DNA of 64,000 bases from Cinclus cinclus (Eukaryota; Chordata; Aves; Passeriformes; Cinclidae), in assembly GCF_963662255.1 (NCBI RefSeq), contig NC_085053.1:2666001-2730000 (forward strand), written 5' to 3'. A program made the position numbers and the translations under genes. Below are positions 13,086-24,440 of the stretch, in pieces (within the stretch, counting starts at the first letter, position 1; each line of letters opens with the position of its first letter). The notes under the pieces are model-generated. The model saw only the letters and a list, made by a program, of their open reading frames with translations, was not told the origin of the DNA and did not search any database.

Positions 13086-14857
13086 GCACTAAGTGACTTG
13101 ATAGCAGGCTGGGGATGGAAATCCAACCCCAAAGTCACCAGCAGCTGTGCACCCAGGGTGCTGCCATGGGGAAAAGCTGTCTGCTGGATCCCAAACCTCT
13201 TTCCTTTATCCCCTCAGGAAGGAGCAGCAAGCAGGGAGAGGTTCTGGGGAACATCCCCATCTGTTCCAAGGACCAATGTGGCCAAAGGAAAAGCAAAGAC
13301 CATCAGCTGATCGTCTTGAAATCCACATGGCCAATAATGACAAATTCCCAACCAAAGAAAAGATGTTGTTCCAGGGCTGGCCAAAATGAGAGTTAACCAG
13401 ACCCTTAGAAATGAGGGAATTTGGACTCAGGGACAGCAGGATCTGTATCCCTTCTCTGCATTTACTGCCAGGCTTGAGGCATTTTCTGTTCTTTCTGGAG
13501 CACTTGGGATGAAGAGACATTGGTTATAAAACTGCTTGGCTACGAGGAATAAGAGACAAACTATAAATCCCTGTTTTCTGTGGTTTTTTTCAAGCTTAGA
13601 CATCACTTCTGGGCTCCAAGTCATATTAGATCCCACATTTTTCAAGGTTTAATAACTGGTGAATTCTTGCTGTTTTGGGTTTCTTGTTTTTTTTTTTTTT
13701 AATTATTATGTTATTTTTACAATTACAAAACGTATTTGCAAAACATTTGTTTTTTGTTGGTCTTTTGGCTTTTATTTTTTTTTTCCAGATAGCTTCTGGT
13801 TGCTTTCAAGCTGAAATTTGGCAGTCTGCACACATCTCTTATTCAACAACAGACATAGATCCTGCACTTTAAAACTTGCGGTGGGTGCAGACCCAAGAGA
13901 AACACCCCCCCCCCCCAGTTTTCTTTCAAATGTACGTTAAAATCATGCACGATTTTTTTGTTTGTTTTGGTTTTAAAGCAAAAACCACCACAGAAAATCC
14001 AGGGCTGTGTGCTAAGAACAGCCCATTAGCCACACGCTGCCCAGGTGGCTCTGGCAGGGAGGGTTTTTATCAATCATAAAGCCATGGAAGCTGATGAATT
14101 TTACAGTGATTTAATATCGGGGGACCAGATTGCTTTGGATGCAAAACAGAAGTGAGGATGTGTGGCTTGCTGCATCCCTGTGGCACTTGTCCCGAGCCAG
14201 CCCACATGGGCTTTTCCTGGTTGCCAGTGGTTGGGGCAGGAATGATTTGGGATTTGGACCTTCATTAGCATTTCTGGAGGGGAATCCCTCGGCTGATCCC
14301 GCTCCCTCTGGCCTTTTTTGCATCCATCACCTATTTCCCTGGAGGGAGGCACATCAGAGCAGAGGGAAACGCACACATCTCATTTTAACTTTGAAGTGGG
14401 GGAAACGGTGGCAGGATTTTTCCCGGAGCTTCTTCTCGCTCTCCCCGCTCCCTCCTCGCCCCAAATATTTTCGCAGACTTTTTAAAACCTTGTTGGTTTG
14501 AATATGCACAGGCTTTCCTAGCGTTTGCTCTGACCGGTGCCTTTGGGTACCTTTTTGAAAAATATGAGGAATTAACATTTGAAAAGGTATTCCCACACAC
14601 TCTTTGAGCAGGAAATGTGGCTTCCTTCTCCACCCACTGTACCACTAAGCAGGTTGGAGATAAATAATGGAGATTTTCATGGCCATTGTGGTTTAAAAAC
14701 GTCGCCCAGGCTGGGATAATCCTTCAAGCCTGTCTTTGCTGAGCAGGGAAATTGGATGGAGAGCTGCACCCAGATATCCACGTCTTGTCTCGGGCATTAC
14801 CGCCCACAGATCTGTGCCCCCCCCCCCAGATCTCTGCTTGAAAGAGGCTGAAATGCA

Positions 14858-15275
14858 AGATCATAAAACAGTTTGGGTTGGAAGGGGACCTTGAAGATCA
14901 TCTCATTCCAACCCCCTGCCGTGGGCAGGGATGCCTTCTACTATCCCAGATTGCTCCAGGCTCCATCCAGCTTGGCCTTCAGCACCTCCAGGGATGGGGC
15001 AGCCACAGCTTCTCTGGTCCCAGTGCCTCACCACCCTCACATTAATGAATTATTTCCTAAAATCCAATCTAAACCTACTCTCCTTCAATTTGAACCCGTT
15101 CACCCTTGTCCTATCACTAAATGCTCTTGTAAAAAAGTGCTGCCCCACCTTTCCTGTAAGTTCTCCTCAGGTACTGCAAGGCTGCATTTAGGTCACACCG
15201 AGGTCTTCTCCTTTCCAGGCTGAGCAATCTCAATTCCCTCAACCTTAATGGAGTAAGCCACATCCAGAAACACCT
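14858..15275 (-). mobile_element. CR1 fragment, longer 3' part
   Basis: The sequence runs from AAACAGTTTGGGTTGGAAGG through ATGGGGCAGCCACAGCTTCT and CTTGTCCTATCACTAAATGC to CAGGCTGAGCAATCTCAATT. This is the reverse complement of about 400 bp of CR1 3' sequence. It carries many substitutions, so it is old. Confidence 0.93.
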
Positions 15276-16861
15276 TTAAAGCAGTGCTGCCCCTGCCAGA
15301 TCTCTCTTGCTGACATTCAGAGAGGCTGGAGAAGATGCTCTAGAGGGTTCCTTGTTGCCTGTCCTTGAGTCCAGACACACAACCAAGTAATTGGCAGCTT
15401 AAAGCAACCTCCTGGCATCCCTGGGCAGAGCAGCTTTTTATATCTCTATCCCATGAAAATGCCAGGCTTTGTCTAGAACCTGAGTTTTTGTCTTTCCTCA
15501 GGCTGGTGCTGACAAACCCCCTTGCTTTGGGGTGGTGTGGGGAAGGTACCAAGAGCCTTGAAGGACTGATGTGTCCCAGAGGCAAAGTCCAGGACAGGGT
15601 CATGAGAAAGTACATGGTTAAAGAGCTGGCACATATTTCAGGTGGCCTGCTGCACCAAACAGAGATAAAGTTTAGATGGTTGGAGTGCAATATCTGGAAG
15701 GCAAAGCTCTCCTGAAGGGCAAATTTCTATGCAGCTGTAACCAGGACTCTGCAAGCAGCACCGTCACACACACCAAAAAAAAAAAAAAACAAAAAAAAAA
15801 AAGGAGAACCAGACCAAATTTGCCATCCAGGCCTCAGTGTTTCCTTGCCCATTTTTCCATGTGCACCAATCTGCCAAGCCAGATGTCCAAATGAGCTGTG
15901 TGGGCAAACAGGCACTCGTATGAGCAAACATTGCCTTGCCGTGTGCGCTCTCGTGGGCACGGAATCAGGCACTGCACTTGGGAGGGAGCAGGAGTAGGGC
16001 TGGGGGGAGGCTGACCCCTCTCCTGGGGCACAAAAGACCTTTCCTTACTCCCTGACACCAGCAGGCCACGACAACCAGGCTCAGCAAGGCTCAGGAAGTT
16101 TGGCACTGCTGCAGGAGCTCCTCCCAGCCAGTTTCCCCGTCAGGTTGGACCATCCCACCTTGCTGGTGGGGTTTGTCAGGCTCCACTTCCAAGGTGAGAT
16201 GACCACAATCACAGTGACATCAAGGTGCCTACCTCATCTCACCTGTGAATTCCTGTCTTCCCCAGGCAAGCAGGAAAGCGCTGTAATGTGGCATTGAACA
16301 CTGTTTATCTTCTACTATCTATGAATAGCCTAGTCTAAGCCATTAAAAGCAGAAGCAATGCATTTGCCACAGTTTCACAGGCTATTCAGGAGCATTACAA
16401 CAAATGAGCAGGTAATTAACCAGCGTCTCAACCCCAATAATCACATATTCTAATTCCAGCAGAATCACAAAGACTCTGTAAAATTGACTCTTCTTAGAAG
16501 GAAGCAAAATTAACACTATAGTCTGGATCCCTGCTCTTAAAGCAAATTCTCACAGAAACAGCAGTGGGAAGGGAATATTTTCCAGCTCGGTGCCTCTCCG
16601 AGCACCCAGAGCTGACAAACCTCAAGCATCACTCCTGACAGCTCCAGCTGAGCAGTCCCCTTGGGCAAAGCAGGTCTGGGAATGGGTGAGAAGGATTTCC
16701 CCTGGAGAAAGCTTCAGCTGCAGGGTGGCCACACGTGGCTGGTTTGGGATGAGCACAAAGAATCACTTGTGGAAAAGCAGGGGTGGGAGAGAGACCTCTC
16801 AAAGCGCATCCTTCCCTCTTCTGTGAGCTAGGGACCCCCGGGCCTGTGTGATGGTGGATTT

Positions 16862-16925
16862 GGCAGTGCTGGATTAGCAGTTGGACTCAGTGACCTTAGA
16901 GGTCTTTTCCAACCTAAAAGGACTA
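16862..16925 (+). mobile_element. CR1 3'-end relic
   Basis: TTGGACTCAGTGACCTTAGA followed by GGTCTTTTCCAACCT is the CR1 3' end in sense orientation, about 60 bp long. Confidence 0.75.
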
Positions 16926-17718
16926 GCTCTCAATGGGAAGAGGATGCCAGTTCTCGGCCAGTGTGGAAGGTCTTCATTCTGAACCCCGAGAGCCAGGTGC
17001 CACCATCGATTCCTCTTTGTGTCAGAGGTCAATTACCTGTGCCTAGAGCCCCCTAAAACACACTCCCAGGACCTGAATGTGAGTGTGCTGCGGGTTTCTC
17101 TGGATTCAGTTGCCCCTGTAGCCCCTGGAAAGGCCCAGGGTGGCTGAATACCAAGGGTGACTCTGAGCAGAAGGAGCTAACACACGCAGCTCCCTCCTGC
17201 AGCTCCGAGCACACTTTGGTGCACGGCTCTGTCTGATGCAGAGGATGCCAATCTGGCATTGAATTCCTCCTTTAAAATATTCCTCTCTCAGCTCCTGAAA
17301 CGTCCCCCTCCCTCCCCAAAATAAACAAACAAGCTAGGAAGCTCACGAGCCTGGGAACTGCGGGCAGGAAGAGCTGTGAGATGACGGAGCTCCGGCGTCC
17401 CACGACGGGTGGGGGCTTGTGCATCCTTCTGGCTCCTGGTGGTTTCCGGCCCCTCTGCGCCACCCCCACAGCTCCTGCTCCCCACACACCTCAGCTCCGT
17501 GGGGGTGGCTCACGTGGGCCCTGGGGCAATGTCACGGCAGGTCCTGCCAGGACGCCGAGACATGGCTGGCACTGGGTGACCTTCAGGAGAGCCGGGGTGA
17601 GGCTGTAGGGCTGGTGGCTCGCTGGGGACACATCAGATGTGTGTTATCAGATCTGGATAAGAATGATTTGACCCCATTCCATGCCACAGTGCTCCTCTCC
17701 ATCCAGCTGGGACAGGAA

Positions 17719-17765
17719 TCCCGGGATGGTTTGGGTTGGAAGGGACCTTAAAGATCTGCGAGTCC
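17719..17765 (-). mobile_element. CR1 3'-end relic
   Basis: GATGGTTTGGGTTGGAAGGG followed by ACCTTAAAGATCT is the CR1 3' end in reverse complement. Confidence 0.8.
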
Positions 17766-18732
17766 CCCCCAAAATTGAGGGAGCCAGGAAGGGGACTGGA
17801 TGACTTCAGCCTGCATCTCCCATCAACGAGGACAGGATGAAGGGATGCTAAGGCTGCTCCCATCTGTGCCAAGGGCTGAGGCAGCTGAATCATCTCTCCT
17901 CTCCCTACCTAAACCTCATCTGCCCTTTATAGGTCTCTGCCCCCTCCTTCCTCGAGAGCAACAAAGCAAAGTGAAAAACAGAGGGTTTATTACAAACGGT
18001 ACCTGTTTCCATAGAGATTTGCTAAGAAAATTACACGAGACAAAGATGGAAATTAGTGAGGAAAACACAAGGGCTCGTCCTTGTGCATCAAAGTGACGCC
18101 TCACCTGCCTGCAGAGCCCAGCAGCCCCCACTCTCCTGGAGGGAGATGAGTGTGGGTGAGAGTGACAAGACCCCCAGCCCATCCTCACTGGCCACAGGAG
18201 CTGGTGTCCCCTACCACAGCAGATCTCCTGGCATCCCTACTGAGATGTTCCCAGCCAGCCCCCTCCAGAGCTCAGCGGTAAACAAGAGCCTGACTGTAAA
18301 ATGGCAATGAAAAGGGCTGGAACAACATCTACTTAAGGGAGAGGATGGAAGGACAAGGTGGAAAACTGAGAGGGGTGCAGGCAGGGCATGGCCTGCCTGT
18401 CTGGCAGGCTCAGAATCCCACCCCACCGCTGCAGCTGCTGGAGGAAACAGTCCTGCTGATCCCACACATTTGCTAAAGCACACCAGGGGATGCAAGCAAG
18501 GAATTAAATGGATAAGACCCTTTTAGACCATGATTTTTTCTTCAGGAAAGGCAAGCAAACTCCAAGAGAGCAATACCAGGCAGAGGGGTTGGGCTTGGGG
18601 GTGCTGACACTGGGATGGAGAGCCAGTGCATATTCCTGTGCCACAGGAGAGGTGTGTTTCTACCAGGATGGACAGGAACCTGCACCCCTGCTCCCCAGAG
18701 CAGAGATCCTGCCTCTGCACAGGCACGGTGGC

Positions 18733-19108
18733 CGGGACACTTTCCACTAGACCAGGTTGCTCCAAGCTCTGTCTGGCCTGGCCTTGAGCAATTCCAGGAA
18801 TGGGGCAGCCACAGCTTCTCTGGGAAACCTGTGTCATGGCCTCACCACCCTCACAGGGAACAATTTCTTCCTAATATCTGATTTAACCCTGCCCTCTCTC
18901 AATGCAAAGCCCTTTCCTCTTGTCCTGTCACCCCATGCCCTCATCAAAATTCTCTCTTCAGCTCTGCTGGAGCCACTTTAGGCGCAGGAAAGGGCTCTAA
19001 GGTTTCCCCAGATCCTTCTCCTCTCTAGGCTGAACAGCTCCAACTCTCTCAGCCTGTCTTCACAGGAGAGCCGATCCAGCCCTCTGAGCACCTTTATGGC
19101 CCTCCAAA
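18733..19108 (-). mobile_element. CR1 fragment, longer 3' part
   Basis: CACTAGACCAGGTTGCTCCA, ATGGGGCAGCCACAGCTTCT, AATTTCTTCCTAATATCTGA and CTCAGCCTGTCTTCACAGGA are successive CR1 words in reverse complement. The very 3' tail seems to be missing, and the element is 5'-truncated. Confidence 0.93.
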
Positions 19109-21104
19109 GTTGGATTTTCTTGGCACACTTGGCCACATGGAATCTCTCATACGTGTACAAGGCTGATCCATGAATGTAGGTGCAGCTGCTTCCCAACAGC
19201 CCACCAGAGACAAGCAGCCATTTGTACAGAACACAGGCACATTAATGGCAAACACCACTCTCAGCTAAAGAAACCCATGGATTCACGAGAAGAAAATTAC
19301 AACCCACTCATGAGGGACTCAGGCTTCACTACACAGGGGCAAACAAACCTTCTCCTTGAGGAGCAACAATGACTGAGCCCCACCAGCTGAGATAAACCAC
19401 CATACGGGGCATTTTCTTAGCACAGGAAAACCTCACTGGGGAGGGGGCTGTGATCATACTCACCCCCTGTGAGGTTTGGAATGAAAAGAAGCCAAGTGTC
19501 CTGCTGCACCCTCCTGAAGGACCACCGATGCTCTCCTGGCCACCCCAGAGCCCTTGGTGTCACTTTGATGCCACCTCTCCTGGCAGCCATGGGCAGCCAG
19601 GATAAGCCCAGCTGCTGGTACCTGTTCAATGCCCACAGAAAAGGAGGACAGTGGTGTGTCAGCCTTTACCAACAAGCCTGGGAAGTTAAAATGCAAACAA
19701 GCTCATTTGGTGCTATCATAGCTGGGTACATGGGGAAATCATCCAGCTTTTACATTCCTGCAGAGCAGGAGATGTTCTCCGCTGGCAGTTCCCCAGTTCC
19801 CCTGCTGAGGAAAGGAGAAACTCCTCCACCCTTGGCTGTGTCTGCAGGATCGGTGTCCAAGCAGGCACAAAGCAAGAGTGCTGGGGCATCCCTGCAGAAC
19901 AAGGACAAGCCACGCCGCGCGTCCCCCCAGGGTGACAAGGCGCACGCAGGTCAGTGGTGGCATCCCAGGAGGAGACTGGCAACCCAGGCTGCTTGTTCCT
20001 GCTCCCAGGGGATGAGAGCTGGGAGTCTGGGTCATCTCTCCGTGACAGTCCTGACAGCAGCAGGCACACGGGGACAGCTGGGAGCGCAGCAGAGCGAAGG
20101 GAAGAAGGAGCAGCTTTCACTTAAAAAACACGGATATTGTGTTCGCTTGAATGCTTCAGCTGAAGTGACCAGAGCCCAGCTGGATGAGCAGGCTGTCAGC
20201 AATCCCTGTGACTCACCCCACAGAGCTCCTCTTCCTGACTCAGCCCTCAAAGATCCATCAAGGGCCTCCTGGGAGAGCCTCTTAGGAGACACTTTTGTGT
20301 TTGTGGCTGCTGCTGGAGAGCTTCCAAAATGCCAGATTACCTTTGCGCAGGGGATTCTTGCCCTGCTGCTCTGGGAAGCTCATACAGCTGCTGGAGCCTT
20401 GTGAAGCACTTTTCCCAGCCTCAGAGCCATTGCCATGCCACTTCTTTTGTTGACAGACTTCCACACAACTGCCCACACTTCCCAATGCCCAAACCACTGT
20501 GACACACCAGATTTGACCAAGCCATAGAGCACAGGCTGATTGCTGGGTGCACCTCGATTATCTGTGGAGAGATTTTTAGATTCTGTGACAATCCCTGAAG
20601 CCATGGGAAGCATCCTGAGGCCCCAGCAATCAGGCAGGCGTGCAAAGATCCCCGTGCCAGGAGAGCTCAATCTGCACTGGGCAGGCAAGGCAGGAACAAC
20701 TGCCTGCATGGTGAGAGAGCTGCCTTCAAGCATCCAAAAGCATGTTCTGCTCCCTGCACTGCTGACACCTCGCACGATCAGGGAACTCGTGCTCAGAGCC
20801 AGGGCTGGGATTCTCAGAACTCGGTATCACCTCTAGGACGATCTCCTTCTCCCATCAACGGAGCTGTTTGTGCCTCCATAAAAGAGGATTTGCTTCTTCC
20901 ACCCTGAGCTGACACATTTCAGGGAGCAAAGGCTGTCTCCTCCTGTGCATCCAGATGGCCTCGCCCCCAGGATCCCTGTCCCCACTGAGAGGCAGGCTGT
21001 CACTGCAGCACACAGCACCAGCCAGCCCGGACCTTCCCGACAGCCTCAGAGCAGCACCGAGAGAGCTCTTGGTGCAAAAGTGACAGCGCCTTGCAGCTAT
21101 CTTG
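19109..21104. other. Intergenic sequence, no gene seen
   Basis: A 311-codon open frame on plus (19469-20404) is the longest non-repeat frame in the left half. Its translation shows no recognisable motif, no hydrophobic pattern of a known family and no splice context I can defend. The remaining sequence is unique. Confidence 0.6.
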
Positions 21105-21253
21105 CATCCCATCCCTGCAAGTGTTCCAGGACAGGTTGGACGGAGCTCTGAGAAACCTGGTCTAGGGGAAGGTGTCTCTGCCCCTGGCAGCGGGCTTAGA
21201 ACAACATGAGCTCTGAGGTCCCTTCCAACCCAAAGCATTCTGTGGTTCTGTGT
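21105..21253 (+). mobile_element. CR1 fragment, 3' end
   Basis: CCCATCCCTGCAAGTGTTCC, ACCTGGTCTAGGGGAAGGTG and GGTCCCTTCCAACCCAAAGC, then ATTCTGTGGTTCTGTG, follow the CR1 3' end including its terminal short repeats. Confidence 0.92.
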
Positions 21254-23939
21254 GATCTGTCACCGTGACCACATGAGCACCACAGCTCTATTAATGAAAA
21301 GCTGTTAGGTTGCAGCTCCCTCCTTTCATCCTCATGCTCCCAGGGGCTGTTTTTGCTTAGGATGGGTCTTCATGGGTCACCGCCAGCCCTGCTGCTCTCT
21401 CCCCTCCTGTTTGATTATGCCCTCCCTCCCTTCTTACGCCCATCACCCATTTGGTGGCACAGTGACATTTAATCCTTTGTCGTAGCCAATTCCGCCAGAC
21501 AAGCCAAGATGCAGTTTGGATTCGTAGCTCACAGCCCACTGAAGAAATCCCCCCATCTGGTTCACCCCCCACTTCCCAAGCCACCATCACTGCTGGGATA
21601 ACACCAGGAGAGTTATCGAGTTTGGCAGCTGCCCAAATTGCCCCCATAAAACAGATATATAGCAACTCATGGCCATTTAGTGCCTCCACTGCTGAACACA
21701 CCACAGGACCCAGTGTTCTGCCAGAGCCCTGGAAATGCAAATTAAAACATGGCCTCCCTGTTCAAGGGAGGTTTTGCTGTTCCCATGCCCCAAGCAGAGA
21801 TGAATTTCAGGGAGCCACATTTCACATCTGTCCTCACACGCCGCGGCATCAGGCACAGGGCACAGGAATAGACATGAGACAAAATTCCAGCTGCATCTCG
21901 AAATAAATCCGAGTGCAGTTTTACTGCTTGCCTCTCAGCTGTCCCCTTGGTCCTGCCCGTCTCCTTTCTCCCTCTGCCAAGGGGGGGTGATAGACACAGC
22001 CAGGGTGTCACCCTGTTCAGAGGAAAACCTTTCTCTGGTGGTACAGGAGAAAATGGTGGGGACCGGAGGGAGCTGAGCAGGAGGAGGATGCCCAGGAGGG
22101 TCCTCTCCTTGGTGACACGGGCAGAAAGGAGCTCTCTCTCCTCTCTGCAGCACATCTTGGCATTGCCACAAGGCTGGGGATGTTGGTGGCTTGGCCACCA
22201 GCATTATTACATGGCTTCTTGGCTTTATGGCACCAGAACCGGGCAACTCCTGGTCCATCCAGTCCAGGTCCCCCACGGGAATGCCTCTGCCATCCTCCAT
22301 GCCCGCCTGCCTCTGGATGCCAGCACCCCACATCTCCTTCCTCCCCTGCAGGACCCAGCCTGGGGCTCTCTATTCCTGCTGCACCCACAGGAGCTTTGCT
22401 TCAGCTTTCTGGGAGTCCCGAAGACCTACAAGGAAACAGGAATTGCAAGCACTAAAGAAGCTCCCTCTGCCTAAGCCCCTGCTTTATATTCAAGCTGTCC
22501 TGACAGGCGTTTGTCAGGAACAGAGGATGCGGTGTTCTCCTTCTGCAGCGTGTCTCCGTATGGCAGCTCTGGCAAAACCAACCACTTCTACTCAGGGCTG
22601 TGAAATTCAGCCTGGGAGGTCTGTCTAACCCTCCTGACCTCCGATTTCCCAGCTAAAATCACTTTTGGTGGTTGGGAGAAGAGCCAGACTCCCTCCTGGC
22701 ACTGCTGGAGGCTCTCCCCTTCCCCAGCCTGTGGGACAGCATTCTCTCATCTCCCCCACGCCTGCAGTGCTGCACAGCAGTGGCAGAGCCAACCCCCTCC
22801 ACTGTAAGCCTAGAAAAGTGACAGAATATGGGGCGGGGAAAGCCTATTTCTCAGCCTGATTTCATCCATAGGAGATGATTGTAGAACATCACTTACCCAC
22901 ATTTCCTTCCCAGCCTGAAACCCGACCTGTCCTCATAGCCTGTAATAACATCTCTGAATTAATTCACTGGAGCTGTAGTCACTTGTGTGCCAAAATAGGG
23001 CTGAAACTCTTTCCCTTGGTGCAGAGCCTGGTCCGAGGGGCAGGTGAGAGCCCTGGGGAAAAGGGGACAGCAGCTCAGCCCCACCAAGAACAGCCCGGAC
23101 TGAAAGCCTCCTAAACTCCCACAAAGGAGAGCAAGAAAGGGTTTCTGCAGGGGGAAACTCCGTGAAACACAATCAAAACATTCAGGCAGCAAATCCACAA
23201 AATCTCCTTCTCCAACAGTTTCCTGCAGCCCGCTTGCTTTGCCTGACCCTTTTGCAGGTGGTGATGGAGACAGAGGTTCTGGGGTGACAATGCAAAAGGC
23301 TTTCCCCCTGAGAGCTGCTGGGCTCTCCAGCACCCAGAGAGGCTTTCCTGGCGGGGTGCTCCAGGGCATGCTGCAGAGGAAAGAGGAAAGGATGGTTCTT
23401 GCTCAGAACCATCCCTCTGGGTGTGTTTGAGCACCCACCAGCCTCTCACAGACAGCGCTGAGTTGTGTCAAACACCAAACCACCGTCGCTAGCACAGGCT
23501 GAAGACCCGCTGGAGGAGCTGGTGCAGGGGAAAAGGAGGCTAAGACAGGGAAAGAGTAGTGGCACGTGTGACTGCTAATTCCATCTGCCCTAGGCCTTCC
23601 TGCCCTCCGGCACTGCTGCGATGGAGGAGCAGGGTGGGGAGATGTCCCTCTTCTCAAACCAGCACTGGGCAAAGCAGGGATTTGCCAACATTCATCCCAA
23701 AAATGCCCCTAAGCAGCAAAGAGGAGCGTGTGGGCTTTCCCTGCCTTTCTCCGCACCTTTCCTTGCTCTCTGATCCGGTGGAGCATCTTCCACCCCCGAG
23801 TGATGCCGGGGACGAGGATGTCTGTCCTTGCAGAGGGGTGACCCATCCACCACGGGGACACGTGGGGAGCGGGGCAGAGCCTCTGTCCCCAGGGCTGTGC
23901 CTGTGACAGAGTGGCCGTGACCCGAGGCCATCCTTGAGA
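21254..23939. other. Intergenic sequence, no gene seen
   Basis: This is GC-moderate unique sequence. Overlapping open frames on both strands (for example 21947-22474 on plus) look like chance frames in stop-poor DNA. Confidence 0.6.
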
Positions 23940-24440
23940 GGATGCAGGGATCCTCTGGGCCCCTCAGTTTAGGGAGGATGTTGAGACACTTGAGCACGTC
24001 CAGAGTGAACAAGGCTGGTGATGGGCTTGGAACACAAACCCTGTGAGGAATGGCTGAGGGAGCTGGGGTTGTTTAGCCTGGAGAAAAGGAGATTCAGGGG
24101 TGAACTTGTCACTCTCTACAGCTCCCTGAAGGGTGGCTGTGCTCAGGTAGGTGCTGCTCTCTCTCACCAGTCAGCACTGAAAGAACCAGAGGACACAGCC
24201 TCAAGCTGCGCCAGGGGAGATACAGGTTGGATATTAGGAAAATGTTTTTCACTGAAAGAGTGATAAAGGACTGGAATGGTCTGCCCAGGGAGGTGGTGGA
24301 GTCACCATCCCTGGATGGGTTTAAAAATGACTGGATGTGGCACCCACTGCCGTGGTCTAGTTGAGGTGTTCAGGGATGGGTTGGACTCTATGATCTTGGA
24401 GGTCTCTTCCAACCTTGTAATTCTGTGAATTCTGTGATCC
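23940..24440 (+). mobile_element. CR1 fragment, about 500 bp
   Basis: GAGCACGTCCAGAGTGAACA, AGGAATGGCTGAGGGAGCTG, CAGGTTGGATATTAGGAAAA and GGTTGGACTCTATGATCTTG lead to ATTCTGTGAATTCTGTG. This is the longest CR1 fragment here, with the terminal octamer-type repeat present. Confidence 0.95.

Larger units (their letters stand above)
9481..14857. other. Intergenic sequence, no gene seen
   Basis: Apart from the CA and T runs listed separately, and a C12 run at 13905-13916, I see no gene. Open frames of up to 142 codons (for example 11572-12000 on minus) have no recognisable domain. AT-rich sequence at 12200-13000 is unique. Confidence 0.6.
15276..18732. other. Intergenic sequence with two small CR1 relics
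   Basis: An A-rich run lies at 15776-15802. CR1 remnants at 16862-16925 and 17719-17765 are listed separately. The rest is unique, and I see no gene. Confidence 0.6.

Noticed and set aside
19469..20404. 311-codon plus-strand frame in the intergenic region
   Set aside because: No recognisable domain, no splice partners and unremarkable composition; chance frame in stop-poor DNA.
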